A stretch of DNA of 36,403 nucleotides. It comes from JABAAI01 sp965242745. GTDB taxonomy: Bacteria > Spirochaetota > Leptospiria > Leptospirales > Leptonemataceae. The stretch lies in contig CBDETG010000007.1 in the NCBI GenBank assembly GCA_965242745.1, positions 1 through 36,403 of the forward strand, read 5' to 3'. The notes beneath the pieces are model-generated. The model had not been told where the DNA came from. It saw nothing but the letters and a program-made list of their open reading frames with translations, and made no database searches. Below are positions 24,684 through 33,767 of the stretch, in pieces (position 1 is the stretch's first letter; each line of letters opens with the position of its first letter). The position numbers and the translations under genes are program-made.

Positions 24684-24942
24684 GCTGCCCTCCCCTCTTC
24701 TTTGGGGGCGCATTCTTATGATAGTATGATTTTTCATTTCCCTGCGTGCCATCTTTAGATAAAGAAAGCAGCGGGGCTGTTGTCTGTGCGCATGCGCAGA
24801 ATCATGCGTCAGAATGACACGCAAGTAAAGCTGAAGCGCAGCATGAAATGGGCTTGGCTTTGCCTGCCCTCATTCCGATAAGATGCGTAGGCCCTTTTCT
24901 CGAGCTTGGCAGGAAAGGCAATAGCCCAGGGGTAGATCGTAT
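24684..24942. other. Spacer between rplT and fliH
   Basis: No gene is seen. CCCCTCTTCTTTGGGG just after rplT (about 24691-24706) could form a weak stem, but no T-run follows. TGCGCATGCGCA at 24787-24798 is a perfect 12-bp palindrome of unknown meaning. The fliH promoter should be in this stretch; I could not pick one convincingly. Confidence 0.4.
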
Positions 24943-25872
24943 ATGGTATCTTCAGAGAAACTGGTATTTAAACCTGCGCAGGTCCATGAGGCGCGCGGCC
25001 ATGCTGTAAAACTAGACTTGCCCATCCTAAAACAGGAGAGCGCGCAGAAAAAGCTCGATGATGTTATAGAGGAGGAGAATCAAAACTACCTTTCTCGCGC
25101 AAAGGACGCAATTAATGCCGATCTGCAAGAGTACCAAAAAGCCCAAGAAGCGCAGATAGCAGAAGCTTTACAAGAAGCTAAGACAAAGCTTGAGCAAGTG
25201 CGCGAGGAGGGCAAATCTGCCGCCTTTGCAATCTTACAGGAGGCCAAAGAAAAGGCAAAGAGAGAGACAGAAACTGTCCGTCTTGAAAATGAACAGCTTG
25301 TAGAAAGGGCAAAGCTCGAGGTAGAGCGTATGGTGAAGGCTGCAGAAATGCGCGTAAATGAAATTGAACACGAGGCCTACCAAAAGGGCTATGATGCTGG
25401 AAGAGACTTGGGTTTCAAAGATGGAGAAGCTGAGATACGGCGTCTAGTAGACCGGCTGGGCACTGTGATAGGCCGCGCTATAGATATAAGAGGAAAGCTG
25501 GTAAGAGATTCAGAAAAGCAAATGGTAGATATGGTGCTTATGATTGCGCGCAAAGTCGTGAAAGACGAAATTGCCGAACGCAAAGAGATAGTCATAAACA
25601 ACATACACGGGGCAATAAAACGCATACAAGACAAGGACCGCATTGATATTCGCGTGAATTTTGCTGACTTAGATCTAACCACCGCCCACAAAGAAGAACT
25701 TATTAAACTTATAGAGAGCTTACGCGAAGTCAACATTTACGAAGACTCCCGCATAGAGCGAGGAGGCTGCATTATTGAAACAAATACAGGCGCAATCGAC
25801 GCGCGCATTTCTACGCAGTTTAAGCAAATTGAAGAGGCTGTACGTAATATGATGCCCCTTGCATCAGCTTAG
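24943..25872 (+). CDS. fliH: Flagellar export protein FliH (spirochaete-type)
   Basis: 309 residues. The N-terminal strand (KLVFKPAQVHEARGHAVKLD) resembles the opening of spirochaete FliH. A long helical coiled coil rich in E, K and A (about 30-150) follows. Then comes the ATP-synthase-E/FliH-type C-domain: YQKGYDAGRDLGFKDGEAEI, MVLMIARKVVKDEI and IERGGCIIETNTGAIDARIS. FliH dimers bind and restrain the FliI export ATPase. The usual neighbours (fliF, fliG, fliI) are absent here; the gene is followed by a repeat array. It is intact, so the cell probably has flagella, with the other genes elsewhere. A V-type ATPase subunit E is a less likely alternative. Confidence 0.8.
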   Translation: MVSSEKLVFKPAQVHEARGHAVKLDLPILKQESAQKKLDDVIEEENQNYLSRAKDAINADLQEYQKAQEAQIAEALQEAKTKLEQVREEGKSAAFAILQEAKEKAKRETETVRLENEQLVERAKLEVERMVKAAEMRVNEIEHEAYQKGYDAGRDLGFKDGEAEIRRLVDRLGTVIGRAIDIRGKLVRDSEKQMVDMVLMIARKVVKDEIAERKEIVINNIHGAIKRIQDKDRIDIRVNFADLDLTTAHKEELIKLIESLREVNIYEDSRIERGGCIIETNTGAIDARISTQFKQIEEAVRNMMPLASA

Positions 25873-25904
25873 CACGCAAGGGAGTGCGCTTATTCCCCTA
25901 CAAG

Positions 25905-27073
25905 ACTCCGCTTACTACAACAAAGCCAGACGCCGCATATTACTACAAACGCCCGCCTGTCAATCCTACAGCGTCCCAGTACTCAAGCGCCTCTTATTAC
26001 TACGACGCCATTTTAAGCCCCGCCGCCCGCCTGCCCTAGACGCCACATTACTACAACAAAGCCAGACGCCGCATATTACCACAAACGCCCGCCTGTCAAT
26101 CCTACAGCGTCCCAGTACTCAAGCGCCGCTTATTACTACGACGCCATTTTAAGCCCAGCCGCCTGCATTATGTCGCGTTGCGCCCTAGACGCCACATTAC
26201 TACGCCGCATATTACCACACGCCCGCCTGTCAATCCTACACCGTACTAAGCGCCCCTACGACGAGCATTACTAGACGCCACATTACTACAACAAAGCCAG
26301 ACGCCGCATATTACCACAAACGCCCGCCTGTCAATCCTACAGCGTCCCCGTACTCAAGCGCCTCTTATTACTACGACGCCATTTTAAGCCCCTCCGCCTG
26401 CATTATGTCGCGTTGGGCGTAGTCAGCACTATAACGCCCCTGAGTACAGACGCCATTTATTACCACAAACGCCCGCCTGTCAATCCTACAGCGTCCCAGT
26501 ACTCAAGCGCCTCTTATTACTACGACGCCATTTTAAGCCCAGCCGCCAGCATTATGTCGCGTTGCGCCCTAGACGCCACATTACTACAACAAAGCCAGAC
26601 GCCGCATATTACCACAAACGCCCGCCTGTCAATCCTACAGCGTCCCCGTACTACGACGCCATTTTAAGCGCCTCTTATTACTACGACGCCATTTTAAGCC
26701 CCCCCGCCTGCATTATGTCGCGTTGCGCCCTAGACGCCACATTACTACAACAAAGCCAGACGCCGCATATTACCACAAACGCCCGCCTGTCAATCCTACA
26801 GCGTCCCCGTACTTAAGCGCCTCTTATTACTACGACGCCATTTTAAGCCCCCCCGCCTGCCTAGACGCCACATTACTACAACAAAGCCAGTCGCCGCATA
26901 TTACCACAAACGCCCGCCTGTCAATCCTACAGCGTCCCAGTACTCAAGCGCATCTTATTACTATTTTAACAGCCGCCTGCATTATGTCGCGTTGGGCGTA
27001 GCCAGACGCCGCATATTACCACAAACGCCCGCCTGTCAATCCTACAGCGTCCCAGTACTTAAGCGCCGCTTAT
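25905..27073. repeat. 1.2-kb noncoding tandem-repeat array
   Basis: The module CGCCCGCCTGTCAATCCTAC begins at 25950, 26086, 26220, 26321, 26470, 26619, 26780, 26911 and 27026: nine copies at irregular spacing (101-161 bp). Each is embedded in shared submodules: CAAAGCCAGACGCCGCATAT, CTCTTATTACTACGACGCC, GCATTATGTCGCGTTG and CCTAGACGCCACATTACTAC. The submodules are themselves variants of a GACGCC-plus-ATTAC unit, so the array is hierarchical. Submodules are dropped or doubled between copies. Unit lengths are not multiples of three and all frames are broken, so it is not a repeat protein. There are no unique spacers, so it is not CRISPR. It fills exactly the gap between two convergent genes, and the last unit supplies the stop codon of the cytochrome gene. 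Confidence 0.92.
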
Positions 27074-27546
27074 TTGCTCTCCTCCTTTTGGCTCTTCTTT
27101 CTGCTTTGGTCTTCTTTGCGTAAATACTCCAAAATGCTTCTTGCTTCTTCCTCTTTAAGCCCTTGGTTTAACATTCTGATAGGATATGCCTCTGAAAGTT
27201 CGCTTGCAAGGGGGTCTTCTTCTAACATCTGCTCAGGATTTAAGATCATGTTCATAATCCACTCGGGAGACCTGCGGAGTGTAATCCCTTGTAAAGGGGG
27301 GCCCACATATTTTTCTGCGATCTTATGACAAGTACTACACTTTAGAGAGAAAATTTTGCTTCCCTCCTCTGCCATGCGAGGATCAATCTCAGGGCTTAGG
27401 CTCATCGTTTTGATAGGACCTATGCCTTTGTTATCCAAAGGCGAGCTCTCTTTCTCTTTTTCCGTACAAGAGAGGCAAAAAAGCGCAAGAAGCAATAAAG
27501 CAGCTCCAGGAAGGGCGGGGGAAAGTCTAGGGCTTATTTGTATCAT
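27070..27546 (-). CDS. c-type cytochrome lipoprotein
   Basis: 158 residues. The signal peptide ends in ALFCLSC with C27 as likely lipidation site (relaxed spirochaete-type lipobox). One haem-binding motif CSTCH (C70, C73, H74) is present. The following sequence (YVGPPLQGITLRRSPEWIMN, then MILNPEQM) matches small cytochromes found in Leptospira and Bacteroidetes, some beside nitrous-oxide reductase genes. It probably transfers electrons in the periplasm while tethered to a membrane. The charged C-terminal tail (QSRKKSQKEESK) lies next to the repeat array, and the TTA (stop TAA) overlaps the array's last unit. It is 107 bp downstream of the GH16 gene on the same strand. Confidence 0.88.
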   Translation of the reverse strand: MIQISPRLSPALPGAALLLLALFCLSCTEKEKESSPLDNKGIGPIKTMSLSPEIDPRMAEEGSKIFSLKCSTCHKIAEKYVGPPLQGITLRRSPEWIMNMILNPEQMLEEDPLASELSEAYPIRMLNQGLKEEEARSILEYLRKEDQSRKKSQKEESK

Positions 27547-27653
27547 TAGCTTATCTGACTCAGGAACGCCGCCGGGCTAAGAGTTTTGCTCAAGCTCACG
27601 GAAGCCGAAGTACGTTCTTCAAGGACATGAGACATGGGACTTGAGGCCGCTGC

Positions 27654-30536
27654 TTATTTGTAAACAGGCGTGAAATCTTTATACTTATCCCTTGGCTGAA
27701 ATACGCGGATATAGTCAACCCACACTTGCATGTTACGCTGATTGTTCGTATTCTTAGTGCTGGAGTGGTCGACTACGATATACTGCGGCGTGTGTGAAAT
27801 GGCTGCTTGCATGAGTCTGCCATCCGGCTTTCTGGACGGGTACTTGTAGACGAAAAGATCAGAGACTGGTAGTTTCTCCCCTTTGTAATAAATAGAAACA
27901 GCCACTTTGTATTTGTTCTCTCTTACCTGCGCTACTTCAATTTGTCTCCAATCGAATTCTTTAGTTGGAATAAGCCGGAAGCCTTTCTTTCTATCATGGG
28001 CGTAGGTGTAGCCATTCGTGAATTCTCTATATCCTTCAGGAGTCCATTCTATGCCTGTTATGATATCCAGAGTTTCTACCTCCTTGCCGGGCGTTATGAG
28101 ATAGGTTGTATAGCGGTCTACTCTTTGAGGAGTAAGGCCCGTATGTGGATTATAGTACATGTGCGGAGCAAGGCGGTACTTATGTCCATATGCGCCTTGG
28201 TACTGAGTCCTGTACTCATATAAATCTATTTCATAGCCCATATACTTGGCGAGGTTTTCAAGATTGTCGATTTTTATACCATATTCTTCCCAGTGTGGAT
28301 GTAGAGTCCAGGCTGGCGTGCCTTGCAGATACATGTTCAAATTCGTATAAGGAATATCAGGGCGTTTCTTATGAATTTCTATTTGGTATTTAGCCTCAAA
28401 ATAGCCGTACAGAAACTCAAATTTACCTAAAGTCGAGATCCCTGGATTTATAATCCGTCCACCAAGTGTGGAGCACTCCACAGAGCTTTGCTTGTAATAA
28501 CCGCCCTCAACTTTCAGGCACGGCGACCCTGCTACATACCCATTCCAACGCTTAGATAAATTCGCGGGATCACTATTGTCAAACTCCTCCCTGAAGATAA
28601 GATCATAATTCTCCTTTGCTTTGGTAAGAATCGGGAAGTTGTCGCGTAAAGCAGCAATATCGCTTGCATCCACATCAGGGGAAGGGATGCCTTGCTGGTA
28701 TAGACATTGATAGCGATCCGCTCCTTTGACGGGATGCTCACTATAACACTTCTTGCGATGCTCAGGCTTAGCGCCTGTGACTATCAGAGTTTCAATGCGC
28801 TTCTCCTTTGTATGATTGTTCTGTATCTCCAGCTCAAGACGGACGGGCTCAAAATCATAAGTGTACATCATCGTTCTAAATCTGGCCCCATGGTCTAGGT
28901 GGCTTGCAAAATAAGGCCTTATGGCCCGGCTGGCAAAGGAGCCGTCGCCTTCATATCGCGCCACTTGGTAGGAAATATAGCCGTTAAGGCATTGCAGGTC
29001 TTCCAGGTATGGACGCTTTACGCCTCCTTTACTATACATGCACGCAGTATTGTCCTTGCTTGTGTTAAGGACACGCACGCTGAAAGGCGAGTCATTGTGA
29101 GGCTTGAACGTGACTACAGCTGTCACCTCATGAGCAGAAGGGACAGCGTAGCCGTAAGGCTCACCTCTTCTAGTGTCAATATAAGAGGCCGCGCCAATGT
29201 CGCTTGCTACCCGGACAATTGGCAGCAACTCCACTGTCTTTGTGACTAACTCAGGCGGGGGAGATAGGGATTTCACAAAGCTAAGTTTTACGAAGTCTTC
29301 GGCAAGCGCATATCCATCAGGCTTTGTAAAATGGAACTCCAGCGTCTCCTCGCCTCCCTCTTGATATTCGCCAGTGAACTCCACCTGCATTGTGTATGTC
29401 TTTTCTCCCGGCGCAAAGTGGACGGTGGCTGGTGATAAACTGTAAGCCTTAGAGTCTGCAATGGAGCCTGAAAGACGAAAAGGCAAATGCAAGTCTTCAG
29501 CTGGGCTGTGATTAAGCTGAATGGATATGGCAGCTTGTTTTTTATTGTAAAGCGTCAAGTTGCGCAAAGGATTGATGGAAATCGTTGGGGTATCACGGTC
29601 TACTATCGATATGGGAATCTCTATCTCAGACTTTTGCGAGGGGAAGAGCACCCCGCCATTGGAATGCACAAATCCGGGCCTTAGGCTGAAGGTATAGCCC
29701 GGTTCAAGAATCGTGAAAGTAACAGCAGCGCCTTCGGGTATGATGTCTGAGTCATCCTTGATGCCGATGCGCAGGTCTACTCTTTTGCTGCCCTCTGGAA
29801 TTGTAAATGTATCAGCTGGGATCTTGAGCTGCTTGTCAGGAGAGCGGTCTTTTACGGTCAAGGCGCTGCTATAGTCATCTGCGTCACTGGGCTTTGTGCC
29901 CCGCCCTTCGATTTTATATGCAATCTCCAGGTCTTCTACCGCTGCTTCCCGGCTTTGGAAAACGAAGCGCATTGTATCTCCTGCAGTTACAGTGCCAGAT
30001 TGCGGGTGGAGCGCATACTCTACGATTACTGCCGCTTTATTCGCAATTTCGACTTGGACCTCCGGGACAGATGTCTGGTAGACGTAGTGCTTTCCTTCGT
30101 GTTCTACAGCAAGCTCGTCTGCAAAGACAATTTTCACCATAGCATCCTTGTCCTCTTCTCTGTCCCACTTTGTAAAAATCTTTAGCGTGTCTTCTTGCGT
30201 GCCTTCGGCTATTTCTATAAATTCTTTGGATATGCTGTAAGCTACGCCTTTTCTTGCGCTTCCTTTGAACTGCAGGGGATAGCGCATGTCCATGAGGGCG
30301 GGTTCATCCAGGAAAAATCGAAGCTGAAATTCTGCGCCCTCCTGAATCCTGAGAGGGCCCAGATTTCTCACATGGATGCGCCTGTACTCAAATGCAAGGG
30401 GCTCTGAGGAGTCTTCTTTGCCTGTAAACAGCTCATCAAACCACTTTGCGCTTGCATTGTCACAAGAGGAGCAGAACAGCAGCCCCGTATAGGCGAGACT
30501 GGCCAGCATATATGTTTTTAGTTTATATGGCAACAT
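27654..30536 (-). CDS. GH16-family glycoside hydrolase lipoprotein with Calx-beta-like domains
   Basis: 960 residues. The signal peptide runs into LLFCSSCDN (lipoprotein likely). Residues about 45-430 contain repeated strand-rich segments with 'TITVPEGS..' style edges (IPADTFTIPEGSKRVDLRIG, then VTFTILEPGYTFSL) like Calx-beta modules. The C-terminal 290 residues are a GH16 jelly-roll domain with the catalytic signature EIDLYE: E769 nucleophile, D771, E774 acid/base. GH16 enzymes cut beta-glucans, agars or carrageenans; substrate cannot be told here. The upstream leader has AGGA before ATG 30536. It is divergent from the Fur-family gene. Export and surface anchoring suggest polysaccharide degradation outside the cell. 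Confidence 0.82.
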   Translation of the reverse strand: MLPYKLKTYMLASLAYTGLLFCSSCDNASAKWFDELFTGKEDSSEPLAFEYRRIHVRNLGPLRIQEGAEFQLRFFLDEPALMDMRYPLQFKGSARKGVAYSISKEFIEIAEGTQEDTLKIFTKWDREEDKDAMVKIVFADELAVEHEGKHYVYQTSVPEVQVEIANKAAVIVEYALHPQSGTVTAGDTMRFVFQSREAAVEDLEIAYKIEGRGTKPSDADDYSSALTVKDRSPDKQLKIPADTFTIPEGSKRVDLRIGIKDDSDIIPEGAAVTFTILEPGYTFSLRPGFVHSNGGVLFPSQKSEIEIPISIVDRDTPTISINPLRNLTLYNKKQAAISIQLNHSPAEDLHLPFRLSGSIADSKAYSLSPATVHFAPGEKTYTMQVEFTGEYQEGGEETLEFHFTKPDGYALAEDFVKLSFVKSLSPPPELVTKTVELLPIVRVASDIGAASYIDTRRGEPYGYAVPSAHEVTAVVTFKPHNDSPFSVRVLNTSKDNTACMYSKGGVKRPYLEDLQCLNGYISYQVARYEGDGSFASRAIRPYFASHLDHGARFRTMMYTYDFEPVRLELEIQNNHTKEKRIETLIVTGAKPEHRKKCYSEHPVKGADRYQCLYQQGIPSPDVDASDIAALRDNFPILTKAKENYDLIFREEFDNSDPANLSKRWNGYVAGSPCLKVEGGYYKQSSVECSTLGGRIINPGISTLGKFEFLYGYFEAKYQIEIHKKRPDIPYTNLNMYLQGTPAWTLHPHWEEYGIKIDNLENLAKYMGYEIDLYEYRTQYQGAYGHKYRLAPHMYYNPHTGLTPQRVDRYTTYLITPGKEVETLDIITGIEWTPEGYREFTNGYTYAHDRKKGFRLIPTKEFDWRQIEVAQVRENKYKVAVSIYYKGEKLPVSDLFVYKYPSRKPDGRLMQAAISHTPQYIVVDHSSTKNTNNQRNMQVWVDYIRVFQPRDKYKDFTPVYK

Positions 30537-30770
30537 GGCAATATCCTAAGTGTATAAGTACAATATATATAAATCTATGCCGTAATAGCAAGTACTTTTT
30601 TGGCATCGTCTAAAAGACACGCAGGCATTGGCAAGCTGGGCCTCTGTTGCAAACAAAAAAGCGCAGGCCCAAGGCTGAAGGAAGGGGGCTTAGCGGGCTC
30701 TTACTTTTCTCCCGTGTGAGTCGATAAATTGCTTGTAATTTTGGCTTGCTTTGATCTTACTCACTTAACT
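30537..30770. other. Divergent spacer between GH16 and Fur-family genes
   Basis: AT-rich near the GH16 start (ATATATATAAATC) and without an evident gene. It should contain both promoters. I saw no clear Fur box. Confidence 0.4.
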
Positions 30771-31280
30771 ATGGGCGCTTCTCTTTCTTCGCAAAAGCGT
30801 TTGGACGATTTTTCTAACTATTTGCGCAAAAAAGGAATGAAAATTACTCACCAACGCATCCTAGTTGCTCAGAAAATCTTTGCTACACAATCTCATTTTA
30901 CGGCAGATCATTTGGCTGAAGCATTAAAGGAAAGGCGCAATGAAATTTCACGCGCTACTATCTACCGCATTATAGCGGTTATGGTAGAGGCTGGTCTCTT
31001 GGCAGAGCATGACTTTGGCCATAATGCCAAAGTCTATGAGCAATTACATGAGCACGAGCATCATGATCATATTATATGCGTAGATTGTAGTCATATAGAA
31101 GAGTTTTGCGACCCCAATATAGAACGTATCCAAGAAGAGCTCGCATCCAAGCGCGGCTTCATATTAACGCATCATTCTTTGAATTTGTATGCTTCCTGCC
31201 GGAGACTCAAAGAAAAATCCCATTGCCCCAATATGAATAAAAAACTTGCATGGAGCAAGTCTAAACAGCGTGCATCTTAG
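30771..31280 (+). CDS. Fur-family metal-dependent regulator
   Basis: 169 residues from ATG 30771; an upstream TTG would add 14 unlikely residues. The winged-helix part reads RKKGMKITHQRILVAQKIF and EISRATIYRIIAVMVEAGLL. The metal-binding part has HEHEHHDHIICVDCSHIEEF, the Fur/PerR/Zur hallmark. The CVDC pair supplies a structural zinc site half; the usual second CxxC is replaced by C-x8-C (SCRRLKEKSHC), so the site may differ. I cannot choose between Fur, PerR and Zur. It is 33 bp upstream of the penicillin-binding protein gene and may share its transcript. Confidence 0.9.
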   Translation: MGASLSSQKRLDDFSNYLRKKGMKITHQRILVAQKIFATQSHFTADHLAEALKERRNEISRATIYRIIAVMVEAGLLAEHDFGHNAKVYEQLHEHEHHDHIICVDCSHIEEFCDPNIERIQEELASKRGFILTHHSLNLYASCRRLKEKSHCPNMNKKLAWSKSKQRAS

Positions 31281-31313
31281 AATCATTAAGCGCCCGGCTC
31301 TTAGGGCTGCAGC

Positions 31314-33752
31314 TTGTACTTTAAGAAAGGAATGAGGTTCCCCTTCTACTTTAGCTGGCCCTCCAGGTCTTCCTTTTCCTCCAGCTTGCTTTGGCATAGA
31401 AAACATAAGCTGCGTTATTGCATCTACGCTTGTATCTACGGCTTGTGCGCGCTGCTGCTTGTTTTTGCCGCATATGTTTTATTTATTTGCTCTAGCTATT
31501 TTCTGGAGCGCAGGCAAATTCACTCCAAACTGAGGCAGTACCAAGAATGGGTGCACGGGAAAGGCGCCTTTCAGAAGAAAGCGCCTGTGGCAATCTATGC
31601 TAAGGAAGGAGAGCTCTTGGGAGAATATCTCCCAGAGCGGGGCTCTTGGATGACTATGTCACACTGCTCTCAGCTGACTTGGCTTAAGAAAACCGTGATC
31701 CTGGCAGAAGATCGTAATTTTTATTCCCACGATGGCATTTCGTATAGAGGGATCGCAAGGGCTGCCTGGCGTAATCTCTTGGCAATGAAAGTGCAGGAAG
31801 GGGGAGGTACGCTCTCGCAGCAGCTTGCCCGCAATCTTTTCACGGGTCTGGAGCGGACTCTGTATCGTAAAATTTATGAGACTCTGATTGCCATACAAAT
31901 AGAAGAGATGCTTTCCAAAGAAGAAATACTGTGCCTGTATCTAAACAAGATTTATATGGGCGAGGGGCGCGTCGGCGCTGAGGAGGCGTCTTGGTTTTAT
32001 TTCAAAAAAGCTCCTTGGGATATGGACCTTGCCGAGATTGCTATGATCGTCGGCCTTTTCCCCAGCCCTGTGCTCTACTCGCCCCTGAACAATATCCAGC
32101 TTGCGCTGAAAAAACAAAGGCTTGTTTTAAATAAGCTCAGCGCAGCAGGGGAAATTAGTTTAAGGAAACGCAACAAGCTTATGAGTCGTTTTATCAAACG
32201 CTACAAGGTTAAGGAGGGCAGCGCAGGCAGTCATGGGAGCATAGGTCTCTACGGCGCCAGCCGGGATTTTTTATATAATGCGGCTCCCGCCGTCAACGAA
32301 TACGTAAAACATTTTTTATACAAACATCTTCCAGAGGACTTGGTCCGCGAAGGCGGCTTACAAGTATATACGACAATTGATGCCACAAGGCAGAAATACG
32401 CCTTAGATATTATGCGCAGCAAGCTTGCTGCTATGCGCTCTGCAATGCGCAGGAGATACCAAAAGGCGCTTGCGAAAAAGGCCCGGCTAAGTCAGGATTT
32501 GGCCAAGGGTATAAACGGCGTTTTTGTGAGCTTAGACGCCCAAAGCGGCCAAATCCTGGCAGCCGTAGGCGGCTACCAGATTACTGAGGGAAGCATGACC
32601 CAGCGCATATGGTCTATGCTGCGCCAGCCCGGCTCTGCGATTAAAGGCTTTCTCTATGCGGCTGCCCTGCAAAACAATACGCTTGATCCTTCTGCCATAC
32701 TCATAGACGAGCCCATAAATATAGCGGGGTACAAGCCCAAAAACTGGAATCACAAATACTTAGGAGAGGTCAGCTTAGGGGAAGCGGTGGCGATGTCTAT
32801 CAATACCGTAGCCGTAAAGACCTTGCACGCATTAGGCGTGCAGCAATTCTATGCTCAGCTCAGCCAAGCGCTCTCTTTGAGTCCTCCTCTTAAGAAGGAG
32901 CGTTTCCCAGTAAATCTCAGTATAGCCTTAGGCTCGGGTGAGCTCAGCCCTCTGGAATTAACGCAGCTCTATCTTCCCATAGCAAACGGAGGCTATGTCT
33001 GCCAGCCTTACCTTGTAGAACGTATAGAGGATGCAAAATCGCAGATACTTTGGAGCATTTCGAAAAAGCGTCAATATAACAAGCGGCAAATTTTTTCTCT
33101 GCGGACAGCCGTAGAAAGCCGCAAGCTTTTAGAACGTGTTTTAGACCCCGAGTGGGGCGGGACAGCTGCTTTTCTAGGAAAGAGACGCCTGCAGGATGCA
33201 AATTATTTGCCCTTCCCTATAGCAGGAAAAACAGGAACTGTGCAGATGCCAAAAAAAATTCCGTCCTTATACAAGGGTATCAAAGGGGTGCGGGACGCTT
33301 GGTTTGTAGCTTTAGTGCCGAGAGAAGTAAGCGTAATATGGTTTGGCCATGACAAAGGAGCGCCTATACAAGCAGAAGGCGTGACTGCTGCTGCAAGCTG
33401 GGCGCTTTATGCCCAAAAAGCATTGCACGACTCTATCACGCAGTCTTTTCCCCAGGCAGAGCAGGAGACAGAACATTGGCAGCAAGCAGGGCAGGAAGAT
33501 TCTCAAGCGCAGCAGGGCGTCGATATACAAGACGAAAAACAGATTCCGCAAGAGGAAGAATCCAAGCAGGAAGAAGAGCAAAGCATAGAAGCTGCGCCAG
33601 AAGCTAAGCAAGGCCAAGACTCCAGCGGGCTGCCAGCAGAGGCGCCGGAAGATAGCCCGCTGCCGTCTGCAGGGCAAAGCCCCAGCCCTCCTCATGAGCA
33701 AGAGAAGGAACACAAGCCAGTCCAAGTAAATGCGCCTTCCCCCGCGCTTTAA
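31314..33752 (+). CDS. Class A penicillin-binding protein (peptidoglycan glycosyltransferase/transpeptidase)
   Basis: 812 residues from TTG 31314, with TTAGGG 6 nt upstream; ATG 31332 has no usable ribosome site. A membrane anchor lies at about 45-65. The GT51 glycosyltransferase shows AEDRNFYSHDG (catalytic E132), GGGTLSQQLARNL and RKIYETLIAIQIE. The transpeptidase has SAIK (S441, K444), SIN (S495, N497) and KTG (639-641), all intact. It polymerises and cross-links peptidoglycan on the outer face of the inner membrane. A low-complexity tail rich in Q, E, P and S fills the last 100 residues (about 710-812); it is probably a disordered periplasmic extension. PBP1A-like; I do not assign a gene name. 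Confidence 0.93.
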   Translation: MYFKKGMRFPFYFSWPSRSSFSSSLLWHRKHKLRYCIYACIYGLCALLLVFAAYVLFICSSYFLERRQIHSKLRQYQEWVHGKGAFQKKAPVAIYAKEGELLGEYLPERGSWMTMSHCSQLTWLKKTVILAEDRNFYSHDGISYRGIARAAWRNLLAMKVQEGGGTLSQQLARNLFTGLERTLYRKIYETLIAIQIEEMLSKEEILCLYLNKIYMGEGRVGAEEASWFYFKKAPWDMDLAEIAMIVGLFPSPVLYSPLNNIQLALKKQRLVLNKLSAAGEISLRKRNKLMSRFIKRYKVKEGSAGSHGSIGLYGASRDFLYNAAPAVNEYVKHFLYKHLPEDLVREGGLQVYTTIDATRQKYALDIMRSKLAAMRSAMRRRYQKALAKKARLSQDLAKGINGVFVSLDAQSGQILAAVGGYQITEGSMTQRIWSMLRQPGSAIKGFLYAAALQNNTLDPSAILIDEPINIAGYKPKNWNHKYLGEVSLGEAVAMSINTVAVKTLHALGVQQFYAQLSQALSLSPPLKKERFPVNLSIALGSGELSPLELTQLYLPIANGGYVCQPYLVERIEDAKSQILWSISKKRQYNKRQIFSLRTAVESRKLLERVLDPEWGGTAAFLGKRRLQDANYLPFPIAGKTGTVQMPKKIPSLYKGIKGVRDAWFVALVPREVSVIWFGHDKGAPIQAEGVTAAASWALYAQKALHDSITQSFPQAEQETEHWQQAGQEDSQAQQGVDIQDEKQIPQEEESKQEEEQSIEAAPEAKQGQDSSGLPAEAPEDSPLPSAGQSPSPPHEQEKEHKPVQVNAPSPAL

Positions 33753-33767
33753 GGGCAGCAGGCCTTT

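Noticed and set aside
24691..24710. Intrinsic terminator after rplT
   Set aside because: A short CCCC/GGGG stem is possible, but no T-run follows it.
25905..27073. CRISPR array or repeat-protein gene in the tandem-repeat region
   Set aside because: Intervals between copies are themselves repeated and vary in length, so there are no unique spacers. Unit lengths are not multiples of three and no frame spans more than one or two units.
28899..30407. Plus-strand genes inside the GH16 region
   Set aside because: They are antisense to a 960-codon gene with an intact active site and show no protein-like motifs.
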